Source: SHZI01 sp964407855 (GTDB lineage Bacteria > Pseudomonadota > Gammaproteobacteria > Steroidobacterales > GCA-2729495). From it: DNA of 10,862 bases. Below, one piece after another: positions 1 to 8,932 of the stretch. The stretch's first letter is position 1. The number at the start of each line of letters is the position of its first letter. The notes below the pieces were generated by a model. That model searched no databases. It worked only from the letters and a program-made list of their open reading frames with translations, and was not told where the DNA came from. Location of the stretch: NCBI GenBank assembly GCA_964407855.1, contig CAYOXI010000071.1:1-10862 (forward strand), written 5' to 3'. Both the position numbers and the translations under genes were made by a program.

Positions 1-2
1 GC

Positions 3-1319
3 GGACCGGCCGCGATCGATGGCCGCATCAAGCCGCTGGATCGCATCACCGGCGTTGGCCAGGGCAAGGCTGGCGAGATCGTCGACGTGGTGGGCTGGCA
101 GCTGGATGACGTGGTGCAACTGATCCGGGGCCCGAGCGGCACGGCGGTGCGGCTGCAGATCCTGCCGGGCGACGCCGCCCCCGGATCACCGGAAGCCGTG
201 ATCGAGATCACCCGCAACAAGATCAAGCTGGAAGAACAGGCCGCGAAGAGCGAGGTTGTGCCGGTCGAGCGCGATGGCAGGACCGTCAATATCGGCATCA
301 TCAAGGTGCCGAGCTTCTACCAGGATTTCGAGGCCCGCAACCGCGGCGAAAAGGACTTCGTGAGCACGACCCGGGACGTGCGCCGGCTGCTCGGCGAGCT
401 CCGCCGGGAAAAGATCGAAGGCCTGGTGCTGGATCTGCGTGGCAACGGTGGCGGCCACCTGACCGAAGCAACGTCCCTGACCGGGCTGTTCATTGACCAG
501 GGTCCGGTGGTCCAGGTGCGCCATTACAGCGGGCAGATCGAAGTGCTCGAGGATCCGATGCCGGCACTGGCCTACAGTGGCCCGCTCGTGGTGCTGGTGG
601 ACCGTTTCAGCGCCTCCGCTTCCGAGATCTTTGCCGCTGCCATCCAGGACTACCAGCGCGGCGTGGTGGTGGGCCAGCAGACCTTCGGCAAGGGCACCGT
701 CCAGAACCTGTACGAACTCGACCAGTATTCCCGCGGCACCTCTGACCCGGGCCTTGGTCAGCTCACGCTCACGATGGGCAAGTTTTACCGGGTCAACGGT
801 GGCAGCACGCAGCACCGGGGCGTCGTTCCCGACATCGTGCTGCCCTCGCCGATCGACAGTTCCATCGTTGGCGAAAGCAGCCGCGAGCGTGCCCTGCCCT
901 GGGACCAGATCTCGGCCACCCGCTTCAAGCCGGGCGACCCGCTGGATACCGCCATTACCGCCCTTGCCCGGTTCGAGAGCAGCGAGCTGGCCGACAATCC
1001 CGACATGCGCTACCTGGCGGCAGACATAGAAGCCACGGGCGAGCTGCGCTCCCAGCAGCAGGTGTCCCTGAACCTGGACGCCCGCATCCGGGAGCGGGAG
1101 GCCCTCCGGCAGGCGCAGCTGGACCGGGAGAACAGCTGGCGGACCGCACGGGGCATGGCAGTGCTCGAGTCGATCGAGAAACTCAAGCCGGAGGATCAGC
1201 CGGATCCCCTGCTCCAGTCGGCGGCGAGCATGGCCTCCGAACTGTCGCGCCTGACTGACGCTGCGAAGACCCTGGTCACCCGGGCCAAGGGCGGGGATGC
1301 AGCCAGCCTCGCCAACTGA
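3..1319 (+). CDS. prc: Tail-specific C-terminal processing protease Prc/Tsp, 5'-truncated by the window edge
   Basis: Periplasmic serine protease of peptidase family S41A, which degrades or trims proteins from their C-terminus and in E. coli also acts in peptidoglycan hydrolase turnover. The open frame runs in from the window edge, leaving 438 residues. The family is usually about 680-720 residues, so the signal peptide and N-terminal domain lie outside; the GTG at 87 is not a true start. Visible in order: the end of a PDZ domain (KPLDRITGVGQ, then GWQLDDVVQLIRGP, about nt 30-135), the S41 core (LVLDLRGNGGG at about 424-456), the catalytic motif SASASEIFAAA with nucleophile Ser codon 615-617, and TFGKGTVQ with catalytic Lys codon 690-692. 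The Ser-Lys spacing of 25 residues equals that of E. coli Ser430/Lys455. FYRVNGGSTQ and ALPW follow, then the family's C-terminal domain (DUF3340-like). Identity is very secure. The stop codon lies inside a tandem repeat. Confidence 0.96.
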   Translation, partial: GPAAIDGRIKPLDRITGVGQGKAGEIVDVVGWQLDDVVQLIRGPSGTAVRLQILPGDAAPGSPEAVIEITRNKIKLEEQAAKSEVVPVERDGRTVNIGIIKVPSFYQDFEARNRGEKDFVSTTRDVRRLLGELRREKIEGLVLDLRGNGGGHLTEATSLTGLFIDQGPVVQVRHYSGQIEVLEDPMPALAYSGPLVVLVDRFSASASEIFAAAIQDYQRGVVVGQQTFGKGTVQNLYELDQYSRGTSDPGLGQLTLTMGKFYRVNGGSTQHRGVVPDIVLPSPIDSSIVGESSRERALPWDQISATRFKPGDPLDTAITALARFESSELADNPDMRYLAADIEATGELRSQQQVSLNLDARIREREALRQAQLDRENSWRTARGMAVLESIEKLKPEDQPDPLLQSAASMASELSRLTDAAKTLVTRAKGGDAASLAN

Positions 1320-1358
1320 AGGCCCTCGCCAACTGAAGGCCCTGGCCGACTGAAAGCC
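1308..1358. repeat. Three tandem 17-bp direct repeats spanning the prc stop codon
   Basis: Unit CTCGCCAACTGAAGGCC occurs at 1308-1324 and identically at 1325-1341. A diverged third copy, CTGGCCGACTGAAAGCC, lies at 1342-1358. The first copy contains the last codons and TGA stop of prc; the other two lie in the prc/coiled-coil gene intergenic space and repeat the TGA. The pattern looks like local slippage duplication; no function is evident. Confidence 0.9.
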
Positions 1359-1378
1359 TGGCCCGGCTGGCTGCGGGA

Positions 1379-2422
1379 TCAGTGCCGCAGGACGGTGTAG
1401 ATCTCCCAGTATTCGTCCAGCAACACGTTCACCGCCACGTCGGGCACTCTGGGTGTGCGGGGTTCCGCACCCGGCAGGGCGACCGGAATCCGCGCCAGCC
1501 CCTCGGCCACCGGGACGGTGTCGGTATCCCGCCGGTACTCCGTCGTCTGGCGCAGCAACTCGGCGCGCAGCGGCAACCGGGTCGGCAGGCCGTCGTCGGC
1601 CTCGACCCGGTTGAGTACCTGCTCCACCCGCGCGGACAGTGCCCGGCAGGTCTTCTGATCGCCATAGGTGACTTCACCGACCTGGCGCAGCGAGGCATCC
1701 CGGGCCAGTCCGCTGACGCTGTGTTCCAGCAGCATCAGGACCAGTTCCTGGGCAAGGGCAATAACCGACAGGTTGATCAGGCGCTTGCTATCGACACCAA
1801 GTGACTCCACCGGCACCAGTTTTTCCCGCAGCTTCTCCTGCCGTGCACGCTGGTAGCGCTCAACCTGCGCCTCGATGTCGGCCTGCGCTGCCTGTACCGC
1901 GACCTGCTCCGCATCCAGCCGTCGGCGCAGGAAGTAGTTCCAGAAGCCGGTGCTGTCCAGGCGCCGTGACCGGAGCCCGGCCAGGTCCGCAGTCAGTGCA
2001 GCCCGGCGCTCCCCCAGTGGTGCAAGTCGCTGCTCGATGGCCGCGAGGGCGGCCTGGCGGTGCTCCTCGAAGCGGGCCAGTTCCCGCTGATTCTCCAGTT
2101 CCAGCTCGCGCCCACCAAGGTCGCGGGCCAGCCGCATCAGGCGACGCTTGCCATAGCTCCAGATACCGCGCAGCTGGAAGTAGACCGCGGCATTGGCGGC
2201 GCGCTCAGGGTCCGCCAGCAGGCCCTCCAGCTGATCCAGCCGCTGCTGCGACCGCAACAGGGCGCCTTCCTGCTGCCGGAGCAGGTCGAGCATCCGCTCC
2301 CGCTCCCGCTGGAGCTTGGCGAATTCCTGCTTAAGCTCCGCCCGGTTCCAGAACAGGCGCAGCAACGGGTCGTCATCGGCCGGAGGCCGACGGTCGAGGA
2401 GCTGCTGGACGGCGATTGGCAC
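1379..2422 (-). CDS. Uncharacterised coiled-coil protein (347 aa)
   Basis: I do not recognise this family. The predicted product has 347 residues, is rich in Leu, Arg, Glu and Gln, and has no signal peptide or clear membrane span, so it is probably cytoplasmic. Residues 30-69 show a regular heptad pattern (L30, F34, L37, M44, L48, L55, L62, L65, L69). A more aromatic stretch follows (VYFQLRGIWSYGKRRLMRLA, 80-99), then a second long helical region (about 104-150), the motif FWNYFLRRRLD (160-170), a third helix (about 171-202), and a globular-looking C-terminal part (about 205-347) containing NLSVIALAQELVLMLLEH. The GTG at 2422 is the only start before an in-frame TAA ten bases upstream, and it lacks a clear Shine-Dalgarno. 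The DUF1249 gene lies upstream on the same strand, 59 bp away. That it is a real gene is inferred from its length, coherent amphipathic pattern and the low-complexity Pro/Ala/Arg character of the opposing frames. Confidence 0.78.
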   Translation of the reverse strand: MPIAVQQLLDRRPPADDDPLLRLFWNRAELKQEFAKLQRERERMLDLLRQQEGALLRSQQRLDQLEGLLADPERAANAAVYFQLRGIWSYGKRRLMRLARDLGGRELELENQRELARFEEHRQAALAAIEQRLAPLGERRAALTADLAGLRSRRLDSTGFWNYFLRRRLDAEQVAVQAAQADIEAQVERYQRARQEKLREKLVPVESLGVDSKRLINLSVIALAQELVLMLLEHSVSGLARDASLRQVGEVTYGDQKTCRALSARVEQVLNRVEADDGLPTRLPLRAELLRQTTEYRRDTDTVPVAEGLARIPVALPGAEPRTPRVPDVAVNVLLDEYWEIYTVLRH

Positions 2423-2441
2423 AGCCCGAAATTAACGAAAT

Positions 2442-2458
2442 ACCGCCGGACGGGCGGT
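2442..2458 (-). terminator. Candidate intrinsic terminator or attenuator between the DUF1249 and coiled-coil genes
   Basis: Read on the minus strand, this is a perfect 6-bp GC-rich stem, ACCGCC/GGCGGT, with a 5-nt loop (CGTCC). It is followed by the T-rich stretch ATTTCGTTAATTTC. It lies 24 bases after the DUF1249 stop and before the coiled-coil GTG, so it would end or weaken read-through. The stem is short and the T run interrupted, so strength is uncertain. Confidence 0.45.
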
Positions 2459-2481
2459 GAAGCAATCGACAGTTGGCAGGG

Positions 2482-2961
2482 CTAGCGGGTAACGGAGACG
2501 GGGAAGTTGTGCTGCATGTCCCGGAGGTAGTCCAGCCACTTGCCGAGCATGATGTTGCGGGCCCACCGGCGGTCAAGCTCCCGGCCGGTCGCCGCCAGGA
2601 GATCCCGGAGGATGGCATGGCGCCGGCTGACCGACCAGCTCACCACCTCGACCATCCGGGCATCGAGATAAATGCGCAGGTGCAGGTCCGGATCACGCAC
2701 GAGACGGTCCTCGTCGGGAAACAGGTAGGTGAGACGGAGATCCATCGTATAGCGGGTCACGGCATCAACGGCCAGATGCAGATCGAGATCCCGTGCTGAA
2801 GAAGAAACGCGGCTGTAGCCCGCAGGCCTCGTCCCTGCCCCGGACAGCAGTGGTGCAATCTCACAGAGCTTGATGAAGTTGCCTTCATACAGCGCCATCA
2901 GGCCACCGAGACTGCGTGGCTCGGCACTGCACTGAGGGACAATAAGGCTTTCAGCGAGCAT
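2482..2961 (-). CDS. DUF1249 family protein, YqiB-like (159 aa)
   Basis: Member of the DUF1249 family (E. coli YqiB), small cytoplasmic proteins of unknown function in gammaproteobacteria. Recognisable parts, numbered from the ATG at 2961: an N-terminal helix ending MALYEGNFIKLCEIAPLL (about 22-39), the block VDAVTRYTMDLRLTYLF, the family hallmark LHLRIYLDARMVEVVS, and a C-terminal helix with LGKWLDYLRDM. YqiB has about 140 residues; an insertion after the first helix makes this one slightly longer. I chose ATG 2961 because it keeps the whole first helix. ATG 2898 would cut it, although GGTGG lies 4 bases upstream of that codon. A longer frame exists to a TTG at 3018, but it has no ribosome site and would span the likely promoter. 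The gene is divergent from pgm and shares about 90 bp of upstream DNA with it. Confidence 0.85.
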   Translation of the reverse strand: MLAESLIVPQCSAEPRSLGGLMALYEGNFIKLCEIAPLLSGAGTRPAGYSRVSSSARDLDLHLAVDAVTRYTMDLRLTYLFPDEDRLVRDPDLHLRIYLDARMVEVVSWSVSRRHAILRDLLAATGRELDRRWARNIMLGKWLDYLRDMQHNFPVSVTR

Positions 2962-2967
2962 GTTTGG

Positions 2968-2976
2968 ACTATAGCA
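2968..2976 (-). promoter_or_regulatory. Extended -10 promoter element for the DUF1249 gene
   Basis: The minus strand reads TGCTATAGT, an extended -10 (TGn plus TATAGT, one mismatch from TATAAT). No good -35 is present at 16-18 bp, as is common for extended -10 promoters. The box ends 6 bases before the ATG at 2961, so transcription would begin at or next to the start codon. The CTATAG core is palindromic, giving TATAGC on the plus strand toward pgm, so it could serve both directions. Confidence 0.5.
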
Positions 2977-3036
2977 CAGCGCTTCGTGCACACTTCCCGT
3001 GAACCTTTCGGGGATCAACAGTAGCGCAACTACGAC

Positions 3037-3042
3037 GGAGGT
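3037..3042 (+). promoter_or_regulatory. Ribosome binding site that sets the pgm start
   Basis: GGAGGT lies 8 bases before the GTG at 3051 but only 2 before the GTG at 3045. This makes 3051 the likely initiation codon. Confidence 0.75.
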
Positions 3043-3050
3043 CTGTGACC

Positions 3051-4691
3051 GTGTCCACGATTGACATCATCGAGGTGCCGTGCGCGGCGTTCCAGGACCA
3101 GCGACCGGGTACGGCCGGACTGCGCAAGACGGTGCGGGTCTTCCAGCAACCGCACTACCTCGAGATGTTCGTCCAGTCCGTGTTCGACGTTCTCCAGCTG
3201 CCTGACGGGTCGCGGATTGTAATCGGCGGCGACGGACGCTACTTCAATGACGAAGCCATCCAGCGCATCATTCGTGTCGCCGCAGCCAACGGGATCCGCG
3301 ACCTGGTCATCGGCCGCGATGGCCTGCTGTCCACCCCGGCAGCCTCGCACCTGATCCGCCAGCGACAGGCCGCGTCAGGTTTCATCCTCACAGCCAGCCA
3401 CAATCCCGGCGGTCCGGACGGTGACTTCGGCCTGAAATTCAATACACCCACCGGCGGGCAGGCTCCGGAGCAGGTGACCGACGCTGTATTCCAGCGATCC
3501 CTCGCGATCAGCGGCTATCGCCAGGCCGTTCTCCCGGCGATCGACCTCTCCCGGCCGGGCATCACCGGCTATCAGTCGCTGCGCGTGGAAGTCGTGGATC
3601 CGACCGACGACTACGTTGCCCTTATGCAGACACTGTTCGACTTCGACCTGATGAAGGACTGGCTCGCATCACGCGGACGGATTCGTTTCGATGCAATGCA
3701 TGCGGTCACCGGGCCCTACGCCCGCCGGATCCTCGTTGACCTGCTTCGCGCACCGGAGAGCTGCCTGGTGCATGCCGATCCCCGCCCGGACTTTGGTGGT
3801 CTGCATCCGGATCCGAATCCCGTCGATGCCGCACACCTCGTGACTGAATCGCTGGCGCCCGGCGCGCCTGACCTGCTCGCCGCCTCGGACGGTGACGGCG
3901 ATCGCAACATGATCCTTGGTCCGGGCTGCTTCGTGTCGCCGGGGGACAGCGTCGCGGTGATGCTGGCCAACCTCGGGAAGATCCCCGGTTACGCCGGAGG
4001 TGTCCGCGGAGTTGCGCGCTCGATGCCCACCAGCCGGGCCCTGGATGTCGTGGCCGCTCATCTCGGCCTGCCCTGCCATGAGACGCCCACCGGCTGGCGC
4101 TTCTTCTGTAACCTGCTGGAGGCGGGCCTCATCGGCCTGTGCGGCGAAGAGAGTTTCGGCACGAGTTCGGACCACGTCCGGGAGAAGGACGGCCTGTGGG
4201 CGGTACTTTTCTGGTTGAACCTGCTGGCCGCGGACGGGCGTTCGATCCCGGAAATCCTGGCCGGCCACTGGCAGCAGTTTGGCCGTCATCACTACCAGCG
4301 CTGGGATTACCAGATCGAGGACGCCGGCCGTGCCAACGAGCTGGTGGCCGCGCTGCGCGCGCTGCTCCCGGCCCTCCGGGGCACCAATCAGGCCGGTGGG
4401 GTCATCGAGACCGCTGACGACTTTCATTACCGGGACCCGGTGGATGGCAGCGAGTCCCATCATCAGGGGGTGCGCCTTGTGTTCGGCAATGGTGCGCGGA
4501 TCATCGTCCGTCTCTCAGGCACCGGAACGGCCGGGGCAACGCTGCGCGTTTACCTCGAACATCACGTGACAGCGCCCGACGCGATCCGGCGCGCAGGCAC
4601 AGAGGTGCTGAAACCTCTCGGTCGGCTCGCCGCGCAACTGGCCCGTATCCAGCATTTCACGGGCCTTGAGGGACCGACGGGCGTGATCTGA
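3051..4691 (+). CDS. pgm: Alpha-D-glucose phosphate-specific phosphoglucomutase, PGM1 type (546 aa)
   Basis: Interconverts glucose-1-phosphate and glucose-6-phosphate (EC 5.4.2.2) in the cytoplasm, linking glycolysis/gluconeogenesis with glycogen and nucleotide-sugar synthesis. From the GTG at 3051: RPGTAGLRK near the N-terminus; TASHNPGG with phosphoserine Ser116, the same number as in rabbit PGM1; the metal loop DGDGDR with Asp280, Asp282 and Asp284; the sugar-binding loop GEESFGTSSDH with Glu366 and Ser368; KDGLWAVLFWL after it; and the phosphate-binding loop RLSGTGTAG from Arg487. Length is normal for the family and all key residues are present. These motifs match the eukaryote/Agrobacterium-like PGM1 subclass, not E. 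coli Pgm or the AlgC-type mutases. GTG 3051 is preferred over GTG 3045 because of the spacing from GGAGGT. It stands alone, divergent from the DUF1249 gene and convergent with ppsR. Confidence 0.95.
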   Translation: MSTIDIIEVPCAAFQDQRPGTAGLRKTVRVFQQPHYLEMFVQSVFDVLQLPDGSRIVIGGDGRYFNDEAIQRIIRVAAANGIRDLVIGRDGLLSTPAASHLIRQRQAASGFILTASHNPGGPDGDFGLKFNTPTGGQAPEQVTDAVFQRSLAISGYRQAVLPAIDLSRPGITGYQSLRVEVVDPTDDYVALMQTLFDFDLMKDWLASRGRIRFDAMHAVTGPYARRILVDLLRAPESCLVHADPRPDFGGLHPDPNPVDAAHLVTESLAPGAPDLLAASDGDGDRNMILGPGCFVSPGDSVAVMLANLGKIPGYAGGVRGVARSMPTSRALDVVAAHLGLPCHETPTGWRFFCNLLEAGLIGLCGEESFGTSSDHVREKDGLWAVLFWLNLLAADGRSIPEILAGHWQQFGRHHYQRWDYQIEDAGRANELVAALRALLPALRGTNQAGGVIETADDFHYRDPVDGSESHHQGVRLVFGNGARIIVRLSGTGTAGATLRVYLEHHVTAPDAIRRAGTEVLKPLGRLAAQLARIQHFTGLEGPTGVI

Positions 4692-4720
4692 GCCGGCCCG
4701 TAGACCTCGCCGGGCGACGC

Positions 4721-5545
4721 TCACGGCCTTACGCGGCGCTCTATCCCGGTGCTGTTCAGGATCTTGCTGGCGATCTCCTCGATCGAGAATCCCGTCGTAT
4801 CCACCCAGTCGATCTGGTACCGACGGAACAGCGCCTCGGCACCCCGCAGTTCATAGCGCACCTGCTCCATGGACGCATACCGGCCCTCCGGCCTGCGTTC
4901 CCGGCGAATCTGCTGCAGTCGTTCCGCCGAGATGCTGAGTCCGAACAGCTTCCCCCGATGCGGTTCAAGCGCGCGCGGCAGCCGCCCCGTCTCGAACTCG
5001 TCTTCGGACAAGGGGTAGTTCGCGGCGAACACCCCGTAGGTGAGGGCCAGATAGAGGCAGGTGGGTGTCTTCCCTGAGCGGGACACGCCAACCAGGATCA
5101 CGTCCGCCTGCTCGTACTCGCTGGTGCGGGTGCCATCGTCATTATTGAGGGCGAAATTGGTGGCATCGATCCGCCGGTCATAAGCGCCCGGGTCCTTCAT
5201 GCCATGGGCGCGTCCAACCGTGTGGGAGGAGCGCATCACCAGTTCCTGCTCCAGGGAACCCAGAAAGGTCGAGAACAGGTCAAGAACCAGGCCGTTGACC
5301 CGGGAAAAGCGTTCGCGGATGTCGTCGTGGACCAGTGTGCTGAAAATGATCGGGCGGGTGTCAAGCTCGGTCGCCACGGCATTGATCCGGGCAACGGCCT
5401 CTTCTGCCTTGTCAACGGAATCGATAAATGGCAGAGTCACCTGGTCAAAATCATGATGCTCGAACTGGGTCAGCAGGCTCCGGCCAAGGGTCTCCGCGGT
5501 CACCCCCGTCTGGTCCGACAGAAAGAAGACCGCCCTGCGATTCAT
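4721..5545 (-). CDS. ppsR: PEP synthase regulatory protein PpsR (bifunctional kinase/pyrophosphorylase, 274 aa)
   Basis: DUF299/PpsR family. In E. coli this protein inactivates PEP synthase by ADP-dependent phosphorylation of a Thr beside the catalytic His, and reactivates it by phosphate-dependent removal of that phosphate. Visible: the N-terminal family signature FFLSDQTGVTAETLGRSLL (residues 7-25), an ADP-binding P-loop GVSRSGKT at 153-160, then PTCLYLAL and YGVFAANYPL, and the C-terminal IDWVDTTGFSIEEIASKI. Length is typical and nothing is missing. The ATG at 5545 is preceded by GAGGA three bases upstream. It is transcribed away from its target gene ppsA with about 51-78 bp between them, the same divergent arrangement as in E. 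coli, which strongly supports the assignment. It converges on pgm with a 29-bp gap. Confidence 0.95.
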   Translation of the reverse strand: MNRRAVFFLSDQTGVTAETLGRSLLTQFEHHDFDQVTLPFIDSVDKAEEAVARINAVATELDTRPIIFSTLVHDDIRERFSRVNGLVLDLFSTFLGSLEQELVMRSSHTVGRAHGMKDPGAYDRRIDATNFALNNDDGTRTSEYEQADVILVGVSRSGKTPTCLYLALTYGVFAANYPLSEDEFETGRLPRALEPHRGKLFGLSISAERLQQIRRERRPEGRYASMEQVRYELRGAEALFRRYQIDWVDTTGFSIEEIASKILNSTGIERRVRP

Positions 5546-5569
5546 GTTTCCTCACAATTCAGGCGACGC

Positions 5570-5596
5570 TGATCCGGCGCCGCAGTCGCCCGGATC

Positions 5597-5597
<1 letters not shown>
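5570..5597. promoter_or_regulatory. Inverted repeat TGATCCGG-N12-CCGGATCA in the ppsR-ppsA divergent region
   Basis: Perfect 8-bp arms at 5570-5577 and 5590-5597 are separated by 12 bases, putting half-site centres about 20 bp (roughly two helical turns) apart. It sits between the divergent ppsR and ppsA genes, which suits an operator. It does not resemble the short Cra/FruR palindrome that controls ppsA in enterics. It could instead form a hairpin in the ppsA leader. The role is inferred only from position and symmetry. Confidence 0.45.
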
Positions 5598-7996
<2,399 letters not shown>

Positions 7997-8008
7997 AGTT
8001 CGCCCGAG

Positions 8009-8013
8009 AGGAG
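8009..8013 (+). promoter_or_regulatory. Ribosome binding site of the MAPEG gene
   Basis: AGGAG within GAGAGGAG lies 9 bases before ATG 8023. This fixes the start after the ppsA stop and excludes longer versions of the frame that run back into ppsA. Confidence 0.7.
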
Positions 8014-8022
8014 CATCCCGTC

Positions 8023-8397
8023 ATGACGATTGCCTACTGGTGCATTCTCGTCGCAGCAGTCCTGCCCATTGTCTGGGTGGGGGCGGCCAAGTCTGGTGGT
8101 GGCCGCTACGACAACGCCCGCCCGCGGGAATTCCTCAGCGGGCTGAGCGGCTGGCAGGCGCGCGCCAACCACGCGCAGCAGAACTCCTACGAGGCCTTCC
8201 CGCCGTTCGCGGCTGCGGTCATCGTGGCTCACCTCGGCAATGCCGGCCAGGCCAGTATCGACATGCTGGCACTGGTCTTCATCGCCGCGCGCATCATCTA
8301 TGGGCTGTGCTACATCACGGACCGGGCCACGCTCCGGTCGCTGGCCTGGCTGGTGGGCTTCGGCTGTGTTGTGGGTCTGTTTATTGCGGCAGCCTGA
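8023..8397 (+). CDS. MAPEG family small inner-membrane protein (124 aa)
   Basis: MAPEG-domain protein, a four-helix membrane family that in eukaryotes includes microsomal glutathione S-transferase and eicosanoid enzymes. The bacterial members of this short type have no established substrate. Visible: an N-terminal hydrophobic helix (about 3-21, IAYWCILVAAVLPIVWVGA), the polar loop with the typical RANHAQQNSYEAFPPF motif (about 47-62), a second helix AAAVIVAHLG, a third with DMLALVFIAARIIYGLCYI, the loop DRATLRSLAW, and a last helix ending in the C-terminus. The start is set by AGGAG 9 bases upstream. The 26-bp gap suggests cotranscription with ppsA, but nothing links their functions. Its last 17 bases overlap the 3' end of orn on the other strand. 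Family assignment is good; biochemical role unknown. Confidence 0.87.
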   Translation: MTIAYWCILVAAVLPIVWVGAAKSGGGRYDNARPREFLSGLSGWQARANHAQQNSYEAFPPFAAAVIVAHLGNAGQASIDMLALVFIAARIIYGLCYITDRATLRSLAWLVGFGCVVGLFIAAA

Positions 8398-8932
8398 ACA
8401 GTTCCGCCCGATAATGGCGGAGCTCCGCAATGGAGTCGAAGATGTCGGCGAGCGCCAGGTGCGTGGTGCTCTTGCTGACTCCGGCCAGCGCCTCCGGCGC
8501 CCAGATGCCGGCCAGGATCTTTACCGTCGAGACATCCAGGTTCCGGTAGTGGAAGAACGCCTCCAGGGACGGCATTTCCCGCGCCAGGAAGCGGCGATCC
8601 TGACAGATGCTGTTGCCACACATCGGCGATACACCCGGCGCGAGGAGGCCGGCGAGGAACGTAAGCGTCAGGCGCTCGGCTTCCGCCGCCGTCGTCGTGC
8701 TGGTCCGCACCCGTTCAGTCAGCCCGGACTTGCCGTGCTGCCTGGTATTCCATTCGTCCATCCCGGCCAGCACTTCCGGCGGCTGGTGAATGGCAAGGAC
8801 GGGCCCTTCGGCCACGATGTTGAGGTCCCGGTCGGTCACCACCGTGGCGATCTCGATGATGCTGTCACGCTGGGTATCGAGCCCGGTCATTTCCAGGTCT
8901 ATCCAGATCAGCCGGTCGATATCGAGACTCAT
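8381..8932 (-). CDS. orn: Oligoribonuclease (183 aa)
   Basis: 3'-to-5' exoribonuclease of the DEDDh (RNase T/DnaQ-like) fold that degrades RNA dinucleotides, finishing mRNA decay and clearing pGpG made from cyclic di-GMP. The five catalytic residues fall at the same numbers as in E. coli Orn: Asp12 and Glu14 in WIDLEMTGL, Asp112 in QDRRF, His158 and Asp163 in THLALADI. Other family marks are CGNSI (105-109) and FFHYRNLDVST (126-136). Length equals the family norm. ATG 8932 is chosen because it gives this exact numbering; a longer frame to 8998 would run into rsgA coding sequence. No Shine-Dalgarno precedes the ATG, but an extended -10 lies 8 bases upstream. The start codon overlaps that of divergent rsgA, and the 3' end overlaps the MAPEG gene by 17 bp. 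E. coli also has orn and rsgA divergent, which supports both calls. Confidence 0.96.
   Translation of the reverse strand: MSLDIDRLIWIDLEMTGLDTQRDSIIEIATVVTDRDLNIVAEGPVLAIHQPPEVLAGMDEWNTRQHGKSGLTERVRTSTTTAAEAERLTLTFLAGLLAPGVSPMCGNSICQDRRFLAREMPSLEAFFHYRNLDVSTVKILAGIWAPEALAGVSKSTTHLALADIFDSIAELRHYRAELFRLPQ

Noticed and set aside
186..815. Long open frame (209 aa) on the minus strand
   Set aside because: Lies entirely opposite the prc protease core, has no recognisable motif, and is the usual antisense open frame of high-GC coding DNA.
1359..1378. Terminator after prc or the coiled-coil gene
   Set aside because: GC-rich with short GGCC palindromes but no stable stem followed by T residues in either direction.
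1801..2334. 177-aa open frame on the plus strand opposite the coiled-coil gene
   Set aside because: Its product is low-complexity Pro/Ala/Arg/Ser, as expected from an antisense frame. The minus-strand frame has coherent heptads.
2962..3018. TTG 3018 start for the DUF1249 protein
   Set aside because: No Shine-Dalgarno, the extra residues do not resemble the family, and the frame crosses the likely extended -10 promoter.
3669..4463. 264-aa open frame on the minus strand inside pgm
   Set aside because: pgm has every catalytic motif here; the opposing frame shows none and has no ribosome site that I can see.
4692..4720. Possible terminator between convergent pgm and ppsR
   Set aside because: Only a weak 5-bp GCCCG/CGGGC pairing with a large loop and no T run on either strand.
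8790..8930. N-terminal extension of RsgA (47 more residues, Arg/Ser-rich)
   Set aside because: E. coli RsgA has a basic N-terminal tail, so it was considered, but this stretch is the exact antisense of the conserved orn N-terminus and has no ribosome site.
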